Source: Streptomyces sp. D2-8 (lineage in GTDB: Bacteria; Actinomycetota; Actinomycetes; Streptomycetales; Streptomycetaceae). Taken from it: 45,438 nucleotides of DNA. Made by a program: the position numbers and the translations under genes. The stretch lies in assembly GCF_023184515.1 (NCBI RefSeq), contig NZ_JAAHBP010000036.1, positions 1 to 45,438 of the forward strand, given 5' to 3'. Below are positions 8,565 through 17,240 of the stretch, one piece after another (the first letter of the stretch is position 1; each line of letters begins with the position of its first letter). The notes beneath the pieces were generated by a model. The model was not told where the DNA came from, searched no databases, and was given only the letters and a program-made list of their open reading frames with translations.

Positions 8565-8578
8565 TTAGGCGAACCTAA
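8565..8578. promoter_or_regulatory. Iron box (DmdR/IdeR-type) half-palindrome
   Basis: TTAGGCGAACCTAA is a TTAGG-N4-CCTAA palindrome of the kind bound by DtxR/IdeR/DmdR iron repressors in actinobacteria (consensus known for the family). It lies 36-49 bp upstream of the methyltransferase start, in the position expected for a repressor near -10. Confidence 0.65.
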
Positions 8579-8601
8579 CTCGGAGGGGCGGCGGGGCGCG
8601 G

Positions 8602-8636
8602 GGGCCGAACGTCCCGGGTGAAGGGCCGGTGGGCCC
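8602..8636. promoter_or_regulatory. Pair of DosR/OsdR-like boxes upstream of the methyltransferase
   Basis: GGGCCGAACGTCCC (8602-8615) and GGGCCGGTGGGCCC (8623-8636) are 21 bp apart start to start, two turns of the helix. They lie just upstream of the iron box and 70-110 bp before the methyltransferase start, a class-I/II activator position. The VKOR gene of the nar1 operon ends at 8727, so the boxes serve the downstream minus-strand operon. Confidence 0.6.
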
Positions 8637-8726
8637 GTCACTGCTCGTCGTGGAACAGGTCGGTGCTGAGGTGACGAAGCCGGCGTCTCGTTCGTGCGAC
8701 GTGGGAGCGGCTGGTGCGGTGGTCGG

Positions 8727-9362
8727 CTACAGCAGGCTGCTCCAGTACGCCCAGAAGCGGGTGAGGACGAGGAGCGCGATCACGCCGTACCAGGCGCCGA
8801 GGAGCATCCAGTGCGTGTCCCGCACGACCGCCGGCACCCCGCTGGGCATGGGGATGATGCCGCGTTCCAGGCAGTGCAGGGTGACGTACCAGAACAGGGC
8901 GATGGTCACGACCCAGACGGCGGCGCAGTAGGGGCAGAGCTTGTTGAGCTCGTAGAGCGACTGTCCGATCAGCCAGTGCACGAACGCCACTGCCACCAGT
9001 GCCCCGGCGTCCAGCGCGATCCACATCCTCCGGTGCAGGCGCGCGCCGGTGAGCACGGCGACGCCCAGGGCGGTCACGGCGGCGAAGGCGCCCAGGCCCA
9101 GCAGCATGTTGGGGAAGCCGAACAGGCTGCCCTGCGGGCTGGACATGACGCTGCCACAGCTCACGACGGGGCTGACGTCGCACGGCGGTTGGTGGGAGGG
9201 ATCGCGGAGGAGCCGCCAGTCGTCCACGGTGAGCTGGAAGGACGCGAGCCAGCCGACGGTACCGGTGAGGACCATCACCCATCCCGTGCGGCGGCCCGCG
9301 CCCACTGTGTGCGGGCGCCGGGTGGTTGGGGCGGCCGGTGCGAGCGCGGGTCCGGGGCTCAT
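8727..9362 (-). CDS. Vitamin K epoxide reductase (VKOR) family membrane protein
   Basis: This 211-residue protein has about four to five hydrophobic helices. It contains the loop cysteines (CDVSPVVSCGSV, with the SP/FG-type NMLLG sequence following) and the redox CPYC motif at the start of a later helix, the hallmarks of bacterial VKORs. Such proteins reoxidise a DsbA-like partner using quinone and so drive disulfide formation outside the cytoplasm. It begins 4 bp after narI1 stops and is probably the last gene of the nar1 operon. No thioredoxin-fold partner is seen in the window. The association with a nitrate reductase is unusual (see findings). Confidence 0.88.
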   Translation of the reverse strand: MSPGPALAPAAPTTRRPHTVGAGRRTGWVMVLTGTVGWLASFQLTVDDWRLLRDPSHQPPCDVSPVVSCGSVMSSPQGSLFGFPNMLLGLGAFAAVTALGVAVLTGARLHRRMWIALDAGALVAVAFVHWLIGQSLYELNKLCPYCAAVWVVTIALFWYVTLHCLERGIIPMPSGVPAVVRDTHWMLLGAWYGVIALLVLTRFWAYWSSLL

Positions 9363-9366
9363 GGGC

Positions 9367-10143
9367 TCACCGGGAGCCGGAGGCCGACCGGGTCCGGCGC
9401 GTGTGCGTCGGGGCCGCGGTCGGTGCGGCTCGCCTGCGGTAGACGAGGTAGGGCCGGGCGAGGTAGCCGATCGGGGCGCTCCACACGTGCACCAGCCGGG
9501 TGAACGGCCAGGCCGCGAAGAGCAGGAAGGCGGTCAGGGCGTGCAGCTGGAACAGCAGCGGGGCTCCGGCGATCGCCTCCGGCTGCGGCTGGAGGACGAA
9601 CAGGCCGCGGAACCAGACGGAGACGGTGGAGCGGTAGTCGTAGCCGGCGCCGAAGACGTTGTGGGCGGCGGTGGCGGTGATGCCGAGCACGACGGTGGCG
9701 GACAGCAGGGGGAAGAGGAGCTTGTCGCTGCGGTCCGTGGTGAGCCGGATCCTGCGGGTCAGGAGCCGGCGGGTGCACAGCATGCCGAGGCCCGCGACCA
9801 TGGCGATGCCCGCCACCGAGCCCGCCCAGACGGCCGTGGTGTGGTACGCGTGCTCGCTGATGCCGACGGCCTCGGTCCACGAGTCCGGAACGGCGAGTCC
9901 CACGACATGCCCGGCGATCACCATGAAGGCACCCAGGTGGAACAGCGGGCTGCCCCAGCGCAGCCAGCGGTGTTCGAGGAGCTGGCTGGTGTGGGTGGTC
10001 CAGCCGAACTGGTCCTGGCGGTAGCGCCAGATGTGTCCGACCACGAACACCGCGAGGCAGATGTACGGGACGGCGACCCACAGCAGGAGGTCGGTGCCGC
10101 TCGCCGCCGCGGCGGCCGACGGGGAGAGGGATGCGGCGTTCAT
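9367..10143 (-). CDS. narI: Respiratory nitrate reductase gamma subunit, NarI (operon 1)
   Basis: This 258-residue cytochrome b subunit takes electrons from menaquinol and passes them to NarH. About five transmembrane helices are visible. Histidines in FHLGAFMVIAGHVVG and in LFQLHALTAFLLFAAWPFTRLVH correspond to the two pairs of heme ligands in NarI. The start overlaps the narJ1 stop as ATGA. The C-terminal segment (YLARPYLVYRRR) is close to the paralogue at 31489. Confidence 0.95.
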   Translation of the reverse strand: MNAASLSPSAAAAASGTDLLLWVAVPYICLAVFVVGHIWRYRQDQFGWTTHTSQLLEHRWLRWGSPLFHLGAFMVIAGHVVGLAVPDSWTEAVGISEHAYHTTAVWAGSVAGIAMVAGLGMLCTRRLLTRRIRLTTDRSDKLLFPLLSATVVLGITATAAHNVFGAGYDYRSTVSVWFRGLFVLQPQPEAIAGAPLLFQLHALTAFLLFAAWPFTRLVHVWSAPIGYLARPYLVYRRRAAPTAAPTHTRRTRSASGSR

Positions 10144-10967
10144 CGGGTGCCTTCCATACGGCTGGTGGTCGGGTCGGCGGGCGGCACACGGGTCGGCGGA
10201 GCGGCCATCGGCGGCACGAACGTGCCCGGAGGGGCGAACTCCCCCTCCCCGTACGTTCCGTAGGGGTCGAGGCCGACCTCCTCGTTCGGCGGGCCCTCGG
10301 CGACGAGCTGGGCCACCGCCGCGCGGTCCGCCTCGGTGGGCGGCGGCAGCAGGGTGAGCAGCGCGGCCAGGACGTGCCGGTACGGCGATTCGGCGTCGGC
10401 CAACGCCCGGTGGATCAGCTCAAGACCGCGCCGGTGCTGGCGCAGCGGTGCCTCGCCGCCACGGTGGCCCGCCAGGGCGGCGAACTCCAGCACGACCGGC
10501 AGGTGGTCGGGCAGTTCACCCCCGTCGATGTCCCAGCCCGCGGCCTTGTACCGCTGGTTCAACGTGAGCAGGGCCATGCCCCGGCGGCGGGTGTCTCCGT
10601 GCAGGTAGTAGGTGAGGTAGAGGCTGCTCTTGCGGCGCAGGTCGAACGTCTCGACGTAGTGGCGCTCCAGCGCCTCCGGCTCCTGGTCGGTGAACCATGT
10701 GGTGAAGTCGGCCAGGTGCTCGGCGGCGGGCGAGGGCGGCAGCGTCTTGATGGACGCGGTCAACACGGTTCGGCAGGCGGCGAGTTCGGCGTCCGGGTAC
10801 TGCAGAAGCAGTGAGCACAGCCGCAGCAGCAGGGTGCGTGACTCGGCCTCCTCGGGTGTGAGGCGGGCCGGGCGGCGTACAGCGGCGCGGAGGCGGGTGC
10901 GGACGAGGGCGGGAATGGATGGGGGTCCCCCCAGGCGTTCAGCACTGGGGGAGGGCAGCGGGCTCAC
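10140..10967 (-). CDS. narJ: Nitrate reductase molybdenum cofactor assembly chaperone, NarJ (operon 1)
   Basis: This 275-residue protein of the NarJ/TorD family helps insert the molybdenum cofactor and FeS cluster into NarG. The core reads LLLRLCSLLLQYPDAEL, then ALERHYVETFDLRRKSSLYL, YYLHGDTRRRGMALL and GELPDHLPVVLEFAA, all NarJ signatures. The start is GTG at 10967, overlapping the narH1 stop as GTGA; no later in-frame ATG or GTG precedes the conserved core. The first 20 residues (SAERLGGPPS) are encoded by a palindromic repeat (10919-10953), so this N-terminus is probably an insertion. The C-terminal 40 residues are Pro-rich and unlike copy 2. Confidence 0.9.
   Translation of the reverse strand: MSPLPSPSAERLGGPPSIPALVRTRLRAAVRRPARLTPEEAESRTLLLRLCSLLLQYPDAELAACRTVLTASIKTLPPSPAAEHLADFTTWFTDQEPEALERHYVETFDLRRKSSLYLTYYLHGDTRRRGMALLTLNQRYKAAGWDIDGGELPDHLPVVLEFAALAGHRGGEAPLRQHRRGLELIHRALADAESPYRHVLAALLTLLPPPTEADRAAVAQLVAEGPPNEEVGLDPYGTYGEGEFAPPGTFVPPMAAPPTRVPPADPTTSRMEGTR
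10919..10953. repeat. Palindromic repeat inside the 5' end of narJ1
   Basis: CCCCCAG (10928-10934) and CTGGGGG (10945-10951) form a 7-bp stem with a 10-base loop, preceded by a second GGGGGTCCCCC palindrome. The element sits at the narH1-narJ1 junction and is translated in narJ1. Similar G/C-run repeats are scattered through Streptomyces genomes (general recollection). Confidence 0.45.
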
Positions 10968-12532
10968 GGACGGTCTCCGGCGGGGACTTCGGGCGCACGG
11001 CGGCGCAGGGTGGGGATGCCGAGCATCACGCGTCGGCCACCGGCGTCCGCCGGGTCGTCGGACGATTCGACCGGGCAGCGGTTCTCGATCGCGCTGAGCG
11101 CGGCGGCATCCTCCTTGTGGGCGGCGGGGACGACGTAGCGGTCCTGGTATTTGGCGATGGCGAGAAGCCGGTGCAGGTCCTCCGCCTCGCGCGGGGTGAG
11201 GCCGACGGCCTTCAGCGCCGCCTCGTCGCCCTCCTCGCCGAGGGTGCGTTCCCGCATGTACGAGCGCAGGGCGGTGAGCTTCATCAGCACCCCGGCGACC
11301 ACATCGGCGTCCCCGGCGGTGAACAGTTCCGCCAGGTACTCCAGCGGGATGCGCAGCCGGGTGACGGCGGCGAAGACGTGGTCGGGGTCGTCCTGGTTGC
11401 CGCCCGCGGCGTCGACGGCGTCCAGGACGGGGGAGAGCGGGGGCACGTACCAGACCATCGGCATCGTCCGGTACTCCGGGTGCAGCGGCAGCGCCACCTT
11501 GTACCTCATCACGAGGTCGTAGACCGGGGAGCGGCGGGCCGCGTCCAGCCAGTCCTCCGGGATGCCGGCCTCCCGCGCCGCCGCGATCACGTCGGGGTCG
11601 TGCGGGTCGAGGAAGACGCCGCGCTGCGCGTCGAGCAGGTCCTTCTCGTCGGGGGTGGCCGCGGCCTCGCCGACGCGGTCGGCGTCGTACAGCAGCAGCC
11701 CGAGGTAGCGCAGGCGGCCGACGCAGGTCTCCGAGCAGACGGTGGGCTGGCCGGCCTCGATGCGCGGGAAGCAGAAGGTGCACTTCTCGGCCTTGCCGGT
11801 GGCGTGGTTGACGTACACCTTCTTGTAAGGACACGCCGTCACGCACATCCGCCAGCCCCGGCAACGATCCTGGTCGACCAGGACGATGCCGTCCTCCACC
11901 CGCTTGTACATCGCGCCCGAGGGGCAGGCGGAGACACAGGCCGGGTTGAGGCAGTGCTCGCACAGCCGGGGCAGGTGGAAGAGGAAGGTCTGCTCGAACT
12001 CGAACTTCACCTTCTCCGCCCATTCCCCGGTCAGGTTCGGGTCGCCGCCGGCGTTCTCGGGGGCGCCGCCGAGGCCGTCCTCCCAGTTGGCGCCCCAGGT
12101 GATGGACGTCGGTTTGCCGGTGAGGACCGAGCGGGGGCGGGCGACCGGGATGTCCTTGGCGGCCGGGGCGTTGACGAGATTGTCGTAGTCGTAGGTGACC
12201 GGCTCGTAGTAGTCCTCGATGGACGGCAGGTCGGGGTTGGAGAACAGCGACAGGAGCCGTTTGATCCGGCCGCCGGAGCGCAGGACCAGACGCCCGCGCT
12301 TGTCGAGCATCCAGCCGCCCTTCCACTGCTCCTGGTCCTCGTAGCGGCGGGGGTAGCCGACGCCGGGCTTGGTCTCGACGTTGTTGAACCAGGCGTACTC
12401 GACTCCGGTGCGGTTGGTCCACGTCTGCTTGCAGGTGACCGAGCAGGTGTGGCAGCCGATGCACTTGTCGAGGTTCATCACCATCGCGATCTGGGCCATC
12501 ACTCGTCCGATAGTGGCTTCGCCACGGGGCAT
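10964..12532 (-). CDS. narH: Respiratory nitrate reductase beta subunit, NarH (operon 1)
   Basis: This 522-residue iron-sulfur subunit relays electrons from NarI heme to NarG. Cysteine clusters are KCIGCHTCSVTCK near the start, CEHCLNPACVSACP, CRGWRMCVTACP (the Trp-containing motif that sets the 3Fe-4S cluster) and CTFCFPRIEAG/CSETCVGR. It begins one base before the narG1 stop region, with ATG 12532 two bases from the narG1 stop. It is about 48 residues shorter than the copy-2 protein, lacking its C-terminal extension. Confidence 0.96.
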   Translation of the reverse strand: MPRGEATIGRVMAQIAMVMNLDKCIGCHTCSVTCKQTWTNRTGVEYAWFNNVETKPGVGYPRRYEDQEQWKGGWMLDKRGRLVLRSGGRIKRLLSLFSNPDLPSIEDYYEPVTYDYDNLVNAPAAKDIPVARPRSVLTGKPTSITWGANWEDGLGGAPENAGGDPNLTGEWAEKVKFEFEQTFLFHLPRLCEHCLNPACVSACPSGAMYKRVEDGIVLVDQDRCRGWRMCVTACPYKKVYVNHATGKAEKCTFCFPRIEAGQPTVCSETCVGRLRYLGLLLYDADRVGEAAATPDEKDLLDAQRGVFLDPHDPDVIAAAREAGIPEDWLDAARRSPVYDLVMRYKVALPLHPEYRTMPMVWYVPPLSPVLDAVDAAGGNQDDPDHVFAAVTRLRIPLEYLAELFTAGDADVVAGVLMKLTALRSYMRERTLGEEGDEAALKAVGLTPREAEDLHRLLAIAKYQDRYVVPAAHKEDAAALSAIENRCPVESSDDPADAGGRRVMLGIPTLRRRAPEVPAGDRP

Positions 12533-12533
12533 G

Positions 12534-15500
12534 TCAGTACTCCACTTGCTGGCTGCGGCGGCGGATGACGGTGACCTCGTCGCGCTGGTTGCCGGTCGGG
12601 CCGTAGTAGTTGAAGGCGTAGGTGAACTGGGCGTAGCCGCCCGCGAGATGGGTGGGCTTGAGCAGGAGCCTGGTGAGGGAGTTGTGGATGCCGCCGCGTT
12701 TGCCGCTGACCTCGGTCTTCGGGACGTTCACGTTGCGGTCCTGGGCGTGGTACATGTACACGGTTCCCTCGGGCATGCGGTGGGTGACCACGGCCCGGGC
12801 GGCGACGACGCCGTTGCGGTTGTACGCCTCGATCCACTCGTTGTCCTTGACGCCGATCTTCTCGGCGTCGGCGCCGGACATCCAGATCGTCGGGCCGCCG
12901 CGGGACAGGTCGAGCATGTACTTGTTGTCCTGGTAGTTCGAGTGGATGGACCACTTCGAGTGCGGGGTCAGATAGCGGACCGTGACCTCGGCCCGGCCGC
13001 TCTCACCCAGGTGCTCGTCGCCGTAGTGCTTGGGCGTGTTCAACGGTGGTCGGTAGACGGGCAGTTGCTCGCCGAGTTCGGCGATCCAGTCGTGCTGGAC
13101 GAAGAAGTGCTGGCGGCCGGTGAGGGTGTGCCAGGGCTTCTTGTGCTCGGTGTTGATGACGAACGGCGAGTAGCGGCGTCCGCCGGTCTCCGAGCCCGAC
13201 CACTCGTACGACGTCATCACCGAACGGGGCTGGGTGCGCGTGTCGGCGAACGTGATCCGGTCGGCCTCGCGCTCAGAGGCGAGTTCGACCAGGCCCTCGC
13301 TGCCGGTCTGCCGCTCCAGCTCCCGGAAGCCCTCGGTGGCCAGGCGGCCGTTGGTGGTGCCGGACAGGGCGAGGATCGCCTCGCACATGTCGGAGGCGGT
13401 GGCGAGGGAGGGCCGTCCGGCGGCGATGCCGTCCCTGACGGTGCCGTTGCGGTGCCGGAGGTCGTCGATCTCCTGGTTCGGGTGGACGGTGACGCCCTTG
13501 GTGGTGGTGCCCAGCGTGTCGAGCAGCGGGCCGACGGCACGCATCTTCTGCGCGATCGCGGCGTAGTCCCGTTCGATGACGACCAGCTTCGGCATGGTCC
13601 GCCCGGGAACCGGTTCGCACTCGCCGGCCTTCCAGTCCCGCACCACCCCGCCCGGCTGGGCGAGTTCGTCCGGGGTGTCGTGCAGCAGTGGCACCGCGAG
13701 GACATCGGTGCGGGTGCCGAGGTGGTCGGCGGCCAGTTCGCTGAACCTGTCGGCCATCGTCAGGAACATGTCGTAGTCGGTGCGTGCCTTCCACGGCGGG
13801 GCGATGGCGGGGGTGAAGGCGTGCACGAAGGGGTGCATGTCCGTGCTGGACAGGTCGTCCTTCTCGTACCAGGTCGCGGCCGGCAGCACGACGTCGGAGA
13901 GCAGGCTGGTGGAGGTCATGCGGAAGTCCATGGTGACGAGCAGATCGAGCTTGCCCTCGGGAGCCTCCTCCCGCCACACCACCTCCTTCGGACGGCCCTC
14001 GGGCGGGGTCTGTTCGGAGCGGACCGCCGCGTCCGTGCCCAGCAGGTGGCGCAGGAAGTACTCGTTGCCCTTGCCGGAGGAGCCGAGCAGGTTGGCCCGC
14101 CACACGGTCAGCACACGCGGGAAGTTGGCCGGGTCGTCCGGGTCCTCGACGGCGAACCGCAGCCGCCCGGACTTCAGCTCGTCCACGACGTGCTCGGCGA
14201 CCGGCCGGCCCGCGGCGGCTGCCTCGTCGGTCAGATCGAGGGGGTTGCGGTTGAAGCCGGGGTGACCGGGCGTCCAGCCCAGCCGCACGGCCTGCGCGAG
14301 TGTGTCCGCGAACGCCTGGCCCTTGAACCGGCCCTTCCCGAGCGGGGACGCGAGCTCGTCGGGCCCGAACGCCTCGTAGCGCCACTGGTCGGAGTTCAGA
14401 TACCAGTACGAGGTGCCCGCCATGTGCCGGGTGGGCCGCTGCCAGTCGAAGGCGAACGACAGGTGCTGCTGCCCGGTGACCGGGCGGACCTTCTCCTGGC
14501 CGACGTAGTGCGCCCAGCCGCCGCCGTTGACGCCCTGGCAGCCGGTCATCGTGATCAGCGCCAGAAAGGCGCGGTAGATGGTGTCGGAGTGGAACCAGTG
14601 GTTGGTGCCGGCACCCAGCGCGATCATGGACCGGCCGCCTGTGCGCTCGGCGTTGCGGGCGAACTCCCGGCCGATGCGCGCCGCCTGCTCGGCGGGCACG
14701 GAGGTGATGGTCTCCTGCCAGGCCGGGGTGTACGGCTCGGAAGCGTCCTCGTACGAGGTGGGCCAGTTGCCCGGCAGCCCGGGGCGTGCGACGCCGTACT
14801 GCGCCAGCATCAGGTCGAAGACCGTGGTGACGAGCCGGCCACCGACCCGGCGCACCGGCACCCCGCGCACCATGACCGAACCGCCTTCCGTGCTGCCCTC
14901 GTCGAAGCGGGGCAGCGCGACCTCGGCCGTCTCCTCGGCCCGCTCCAGCAGGCTCAGTTCGGGTACGACGTCGCCCAGGTCCAGGTTCCAGCGACCTCGC
15001 TCGGCTTCCCCCCACCGGAAGCCGAGCGAGCCGCCGGGGACCACGGGTTCGCCCGTGGCCCCGTCCAGGAGAACCGTCTTGGACTCGGCGTGCTCCGTGT
15101 CGTGTCCGAGGTCGGCCGCGGTCAGGAACCCGTCCGGGACGAGACCGCGTTCGTGTTCGCGCAGGGTCACCAGGAACGGCGCGTCGGTGAACTTGCGCAG
15201 GTAGTCCTGGAAGTAGGGCACTTCGCGGTCGACCAGGAACTCCCGCAGGACGACGTGGCCCATGGCCATCGCCAGCGCCCCGTCCGTGCCGGGGTGCGGG
15301 GCGACCCACTCGTCGGCGTGCTTGACGTTGTCGGCGTAGTCGGGGCTGACCGCGACGACCTTGGTGCCGTTGTAGCGGGTCTCGGTGAGGAAGTGGGCGT
15401 CGGGCGTGCGGGTCACGGGGATGTTGGAGCCCCACATGATCAGATAGCCCGCGTTCCACCAGTCCGCCGCCTCCGGCACGTCCGTCTGGTCGCCGAAGAC

Positions 15501-16232
15501 CTGCGGGGAGGCGATGGGCAGGTCGGCGTACCAGTCGTAGAACGACAGCAGGGTGCCGCCGATCAGCGAGTGGAACCGGGCCCCGGCCGCGAACGACGCC
15601 ATCGACATCGCCGGGATGGGCGAGAAGCCCGCGACGCGGTCGGGGCCGTACGCCTTGACGGTGTGCACCTGTGCGGCCGCGATCAGCTCGCTGACCTCGT
15701 CCCAGTCGGCGCGCACCAGACCACCCTTGCCTCGGGCCCGCTTGTAGGCGCGGGCCTTGGCCGGGTCGCCGGTGATCTCGGCCCAGGCCGCCACCGGGTC
15801 GCCGAGCCGCCCCCTGGCCTCGCGCCACAGCTTCAGCAACGCGCCGCGCACATACGGGTAGCGGACGCGGCTGGGGGAGTAGGTGTACCAGGAGAACGAG
15901 GCCCCGCGCGGGCAGCCGCGCGGCTCGTACTCGGGGCAGTCCGTGCCGATCGACGGGTAGTCGGTGGCCTGGTGCTCCCAGGTGATGATGCCGTCCTTGA
16001 CGTACACCATCCACGAGCACGACCCGGTGCAGTTCACGCCATGGGTGGAGCGCACCACCTTGTCGTGGGCCCACCGGTCCCGGTAGAAGCCCTCCCACTT
16101 CGGGTCGCCCTCGCCGAACACGGCGCGCCCGTCGGCCGACACCTCACGGCGGGTCAGCAGTCTGCGGGCTGCCAGCGGCCAGCTCTCACCTGTGGGCGAC
16201 GCCTGGCGCCGTGCGTTCTGATCGTTCTCCAT
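12534..16232 (-). CDS. narG: Respiratory nitrate reductase alpha subunit, NarG (operon 1)
   Basis: This 1232-residue molybdenum bis-MGD catalytic subunit reduces nitrate to nitrite on the cytoplasmic side. The FS0 cluster ligands are His64, Cys68, Cys72 and Cys107 (HGVNCTGSC and EPRGCPRG). The molybdenum-ligating Asp is in SFYDWYADLP, about residue 233. NHWFHSDTIYRAFL and GCQGVNGGGWAHYVGQEK are family blocks. The ATG at 16232 is preferred because the conserved N-terminus starts shortly after; the open frame continuing to 16592 is not NarG-like. It is first in narGHJI-VKOR. Two DosR/OsdR-like boxes at 16293-16339 lie 60-110 bp upstream, so hypoxic induction is expected. Confidence 0.97.
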   Translation of the reverse strand: MENDQNARRQASPTGESWPLAARRLLTRREVSADGRAVFGEGDPKWEGFYRDRWAHDKVVRSTHGVNCTGSCSWMVYVKDGIITWEHQATDYPSIGTDCPEYEPRGCPRGASFSWYTYSPSRVRYPYVRGALLKLWREARGRLGDPVAAWAEITGDPAKARAYKRARGKGGLVRADWDEVSELIAAAQVHTVKAYGPDRVAGFSPIPAMSMASFAAGARFHSLIGGTLLSFYDWYADLPIASPQVFGDQTDVPEAADWWNAGYLIMWGSNIPVTRTPDAHFLTETRYNGTKVVAVSPDYADNVKHADEWVAPHPGTDGALAMAMGHVVLREFLVDREVPYFQDYLRKFTDAPFLVTLREHERGLVPDGFLTAADLGHDTEHAESKTVLLDGATGEPVVPGGSLGFRWGEAERGRWNLDLGDVVPELSLLERAEETAEVALPRFDEGSTEGGSVMVRGVPVRRVGGRLVTTVFDLMLAQYGVARPGLPGNWPTSYEDASEPYTPAWQETITSVPAEQAARIGREFARNAERTGGRSMIALGAGTNHWFHSDTIYRAFLALITMTGCQGVNGGGWAHYVGQEKVRPVTGQQHLSFAFDWQRPTRHMAGTSYWYLNSDQWRYEAFGPDELASPLGKGRFKGQAFADTLAQAVRLGWTPGHPGFNRNPLDLTDEAAAAGRPVAEHVVDELKSGRLRFAVEDPDDPANFPRVLTVWRANLLGSSGKGNEYFLRHLLGTDAAVRSEQTPPEGRPKEVVWREEAPEGKLDLLVTMDFRMTSTSLLSDVVLPAATWYEKDDLSSTDMHPFVHAFTPAIAPPWKARTDYDMFLTMADRFSELAADHLGTRTDVLAVPLLHDTPDELAQPGGVVRDWKAGECEPVPGRTMPKLVVIERDYAAIAQKMRAVGPLLDTLGTTTKGVTVHPNQEIDDLRHRNGTVRDGIAAGRPSLATASDMCEAILALSGTTNGRLATEGFRELERQTGSEGLVELASEREADRITFADTRTQPRSVMTSYEWSGSETGGRRYSPFVINTEHKKPWHTLTGRQHFFVQHDWIAELGEQLPVYRPPLNTPKHYGDEHLGESGRAEVTVRYLTPHSKWSIHSNYQDNKYMLDLSRGGPTIWMSGADAEKIGVKDNEWIEAYNRNGVVAARAVVTHRMPEGTVYMYHAQDRNVNVPKTEVSGKRGGIHNSLTRLLLKPTHLAGGYAQFTYAFNYYGPTGNQRDEVTVIRRRSQQVEY

Positions 16233-16292
16233 GGCTGGGAACGCTAGAAGCCGCAGGCCATGGTGCACCTGGGGCTGGCGGTCCCTGCCGGA

Positions 16293-16339
16293 CGACCTTC
16301 CGGCCCTGTCTGACCGGCTGCAATAGGGACCTTTGGTCC
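16293..16339. promoter_or_regulatory. DosR/OsdR-like box pair upstream of narG1
   Basis: CGACCTTCCGGCCC (16293-16306) and GGGACCTTTGGTCC (16326-16339, followed by CC) are 33 bp apart, three helical turns. The second is very close to the mycobacterial DosR site form GGGACT-WW-AGTCCC. The pair is between divergent narG1 and hemerythrin genes, and the orientation of spacing fits narG1 best. The rest of 16340-16631 shows no other clear feature. Confidence 0.65.
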
Positions 16340-16631
16340 CCGTGCGGGGTCCGGTCGGCGGGGGAGCCGGCTGCGCCCGGCGTGCATGCTGGGCACTGAT
16401 CGAACCGCAGATGCCCATCTGTACGACCGCATTCCGTGCCTGCCTGGCGGCCGATTCCCCCGTCCCCGGCTGCCGCAGGCAGAGCGCGTACGGCGCGTGG
16501 CGCCCGGTTCGGTCGAGCGTCCGGCCGCTCACCGCGGCCGGACGCCGCATCCGCCCCGAGAGTCGGCACCGGAATGCCGGCCCCACCCGCATCTGCCGGC
16601 CGCGCCGGCCCGACCCGCTGGAGACACGACC

Positions 16632-17240
16632 ATGAGCGTGCTCACCCTTGCCTCGGACCCTCAGGACGCCACAGCCCTAGAGGGTGCGGAAGCGCATCAC
16701 GCCCGCCTGGCCGGGGAACTGGCCGGACGCGTGAAGATACTGCTCACCGCCGTGGACCGCCGCGAGTCGAGCGCCGCTGAGAAGATCCACGCCGGGCTCG
16801 TGGCCTTCTGCGACCGCTCGCTGCTGCCGCACGCCGCAGCCGAGGAAGCCGCGCTCTACCCCGTCGCGCACGGCATGCCCGAGGCCCGCCTGCTCATCGA
16901 GAGCCTCATCGGCGAACACCACTGCCTCACCGCCCTCGTCGAGGCCCTGCGCGCCGCACCCGACCCGGCGGGGGCGGCGGCCGACGCGCGGGCCCTTCAG
17001 GTGCTCTTCGAGGAGCACGTGGCCAAGGAGAACGGCCTCGTCCTGCCTCTGCTCGCCATGGCGCCCGAGGTCTCCCTGGCTGAGCTGCTCGCGGACATGC
17101 ACCACCGGCTCGCGAACGACACGCCCGCCAAGGGCGCCCACGGAACGCAGGGCACCGAGGAAGGACAGGACGTGCAGGAGGAGCGGACCGAGGAGACCGG
17201 CGGCTGCGACGGAGCATGCGGCTGCGGCGGTGCGGAGTAG
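16632..17240 (+). CDS. Hemerythrin-domain protein with Cys-rich tail
   Basis: This 202-residue protein has the HHE-type helical pattern for a di-iron site: HHARLAG near residue 21, LLPHAAAEEAALYP, GEHHCLTALVEAL and FEEHVAKENGLVLPLL. Such proteins bind O2 or NO, or act as iron-linked sensors. The C-terminus ends GGCDGACGCGGAE, four cysteines that could bind metal. ATG 16632 has GGAGA 10 bases upstream. Immediately after the TAG stop, the same frame continues into a DUF2249-like stretch (17241-17350), suggesting that the gene once encoded a longer fusion. It is divergent from narG1. Confidence 0.85.
   Translation: MSVLTLASDPQDATALEGAEAHHARLAGELAGRVKILLTAVDRRESSAAEKIHAGLVAFCDRSLLPHAAAEEAALYPVAHGMPEARLLIESLIGEHHCLTALVEALRAAPDPAGAAADARALQVLFEEHVAKENGLVLPLLAMAPEVSLAELLADMHHRLANDTPAKGAHGTQGTEEGQDVQEERTEETGGCDGACGCGGAE

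Noticed and set aside
10919..12568. A 549-residue plus-strand frame opposite narH1
   Set aside because: Val/Gly/Arg-rich shadow; narH1 on the other strand has all iron-sulfur motifs.
12534..16592. An extended NarG1 frame starting at 16592
   Set aside because: The extra 120 residues are Arg/Pro-rich and unlike NarG; the box pair and the natural ATG at 16232 support the shorter gene.
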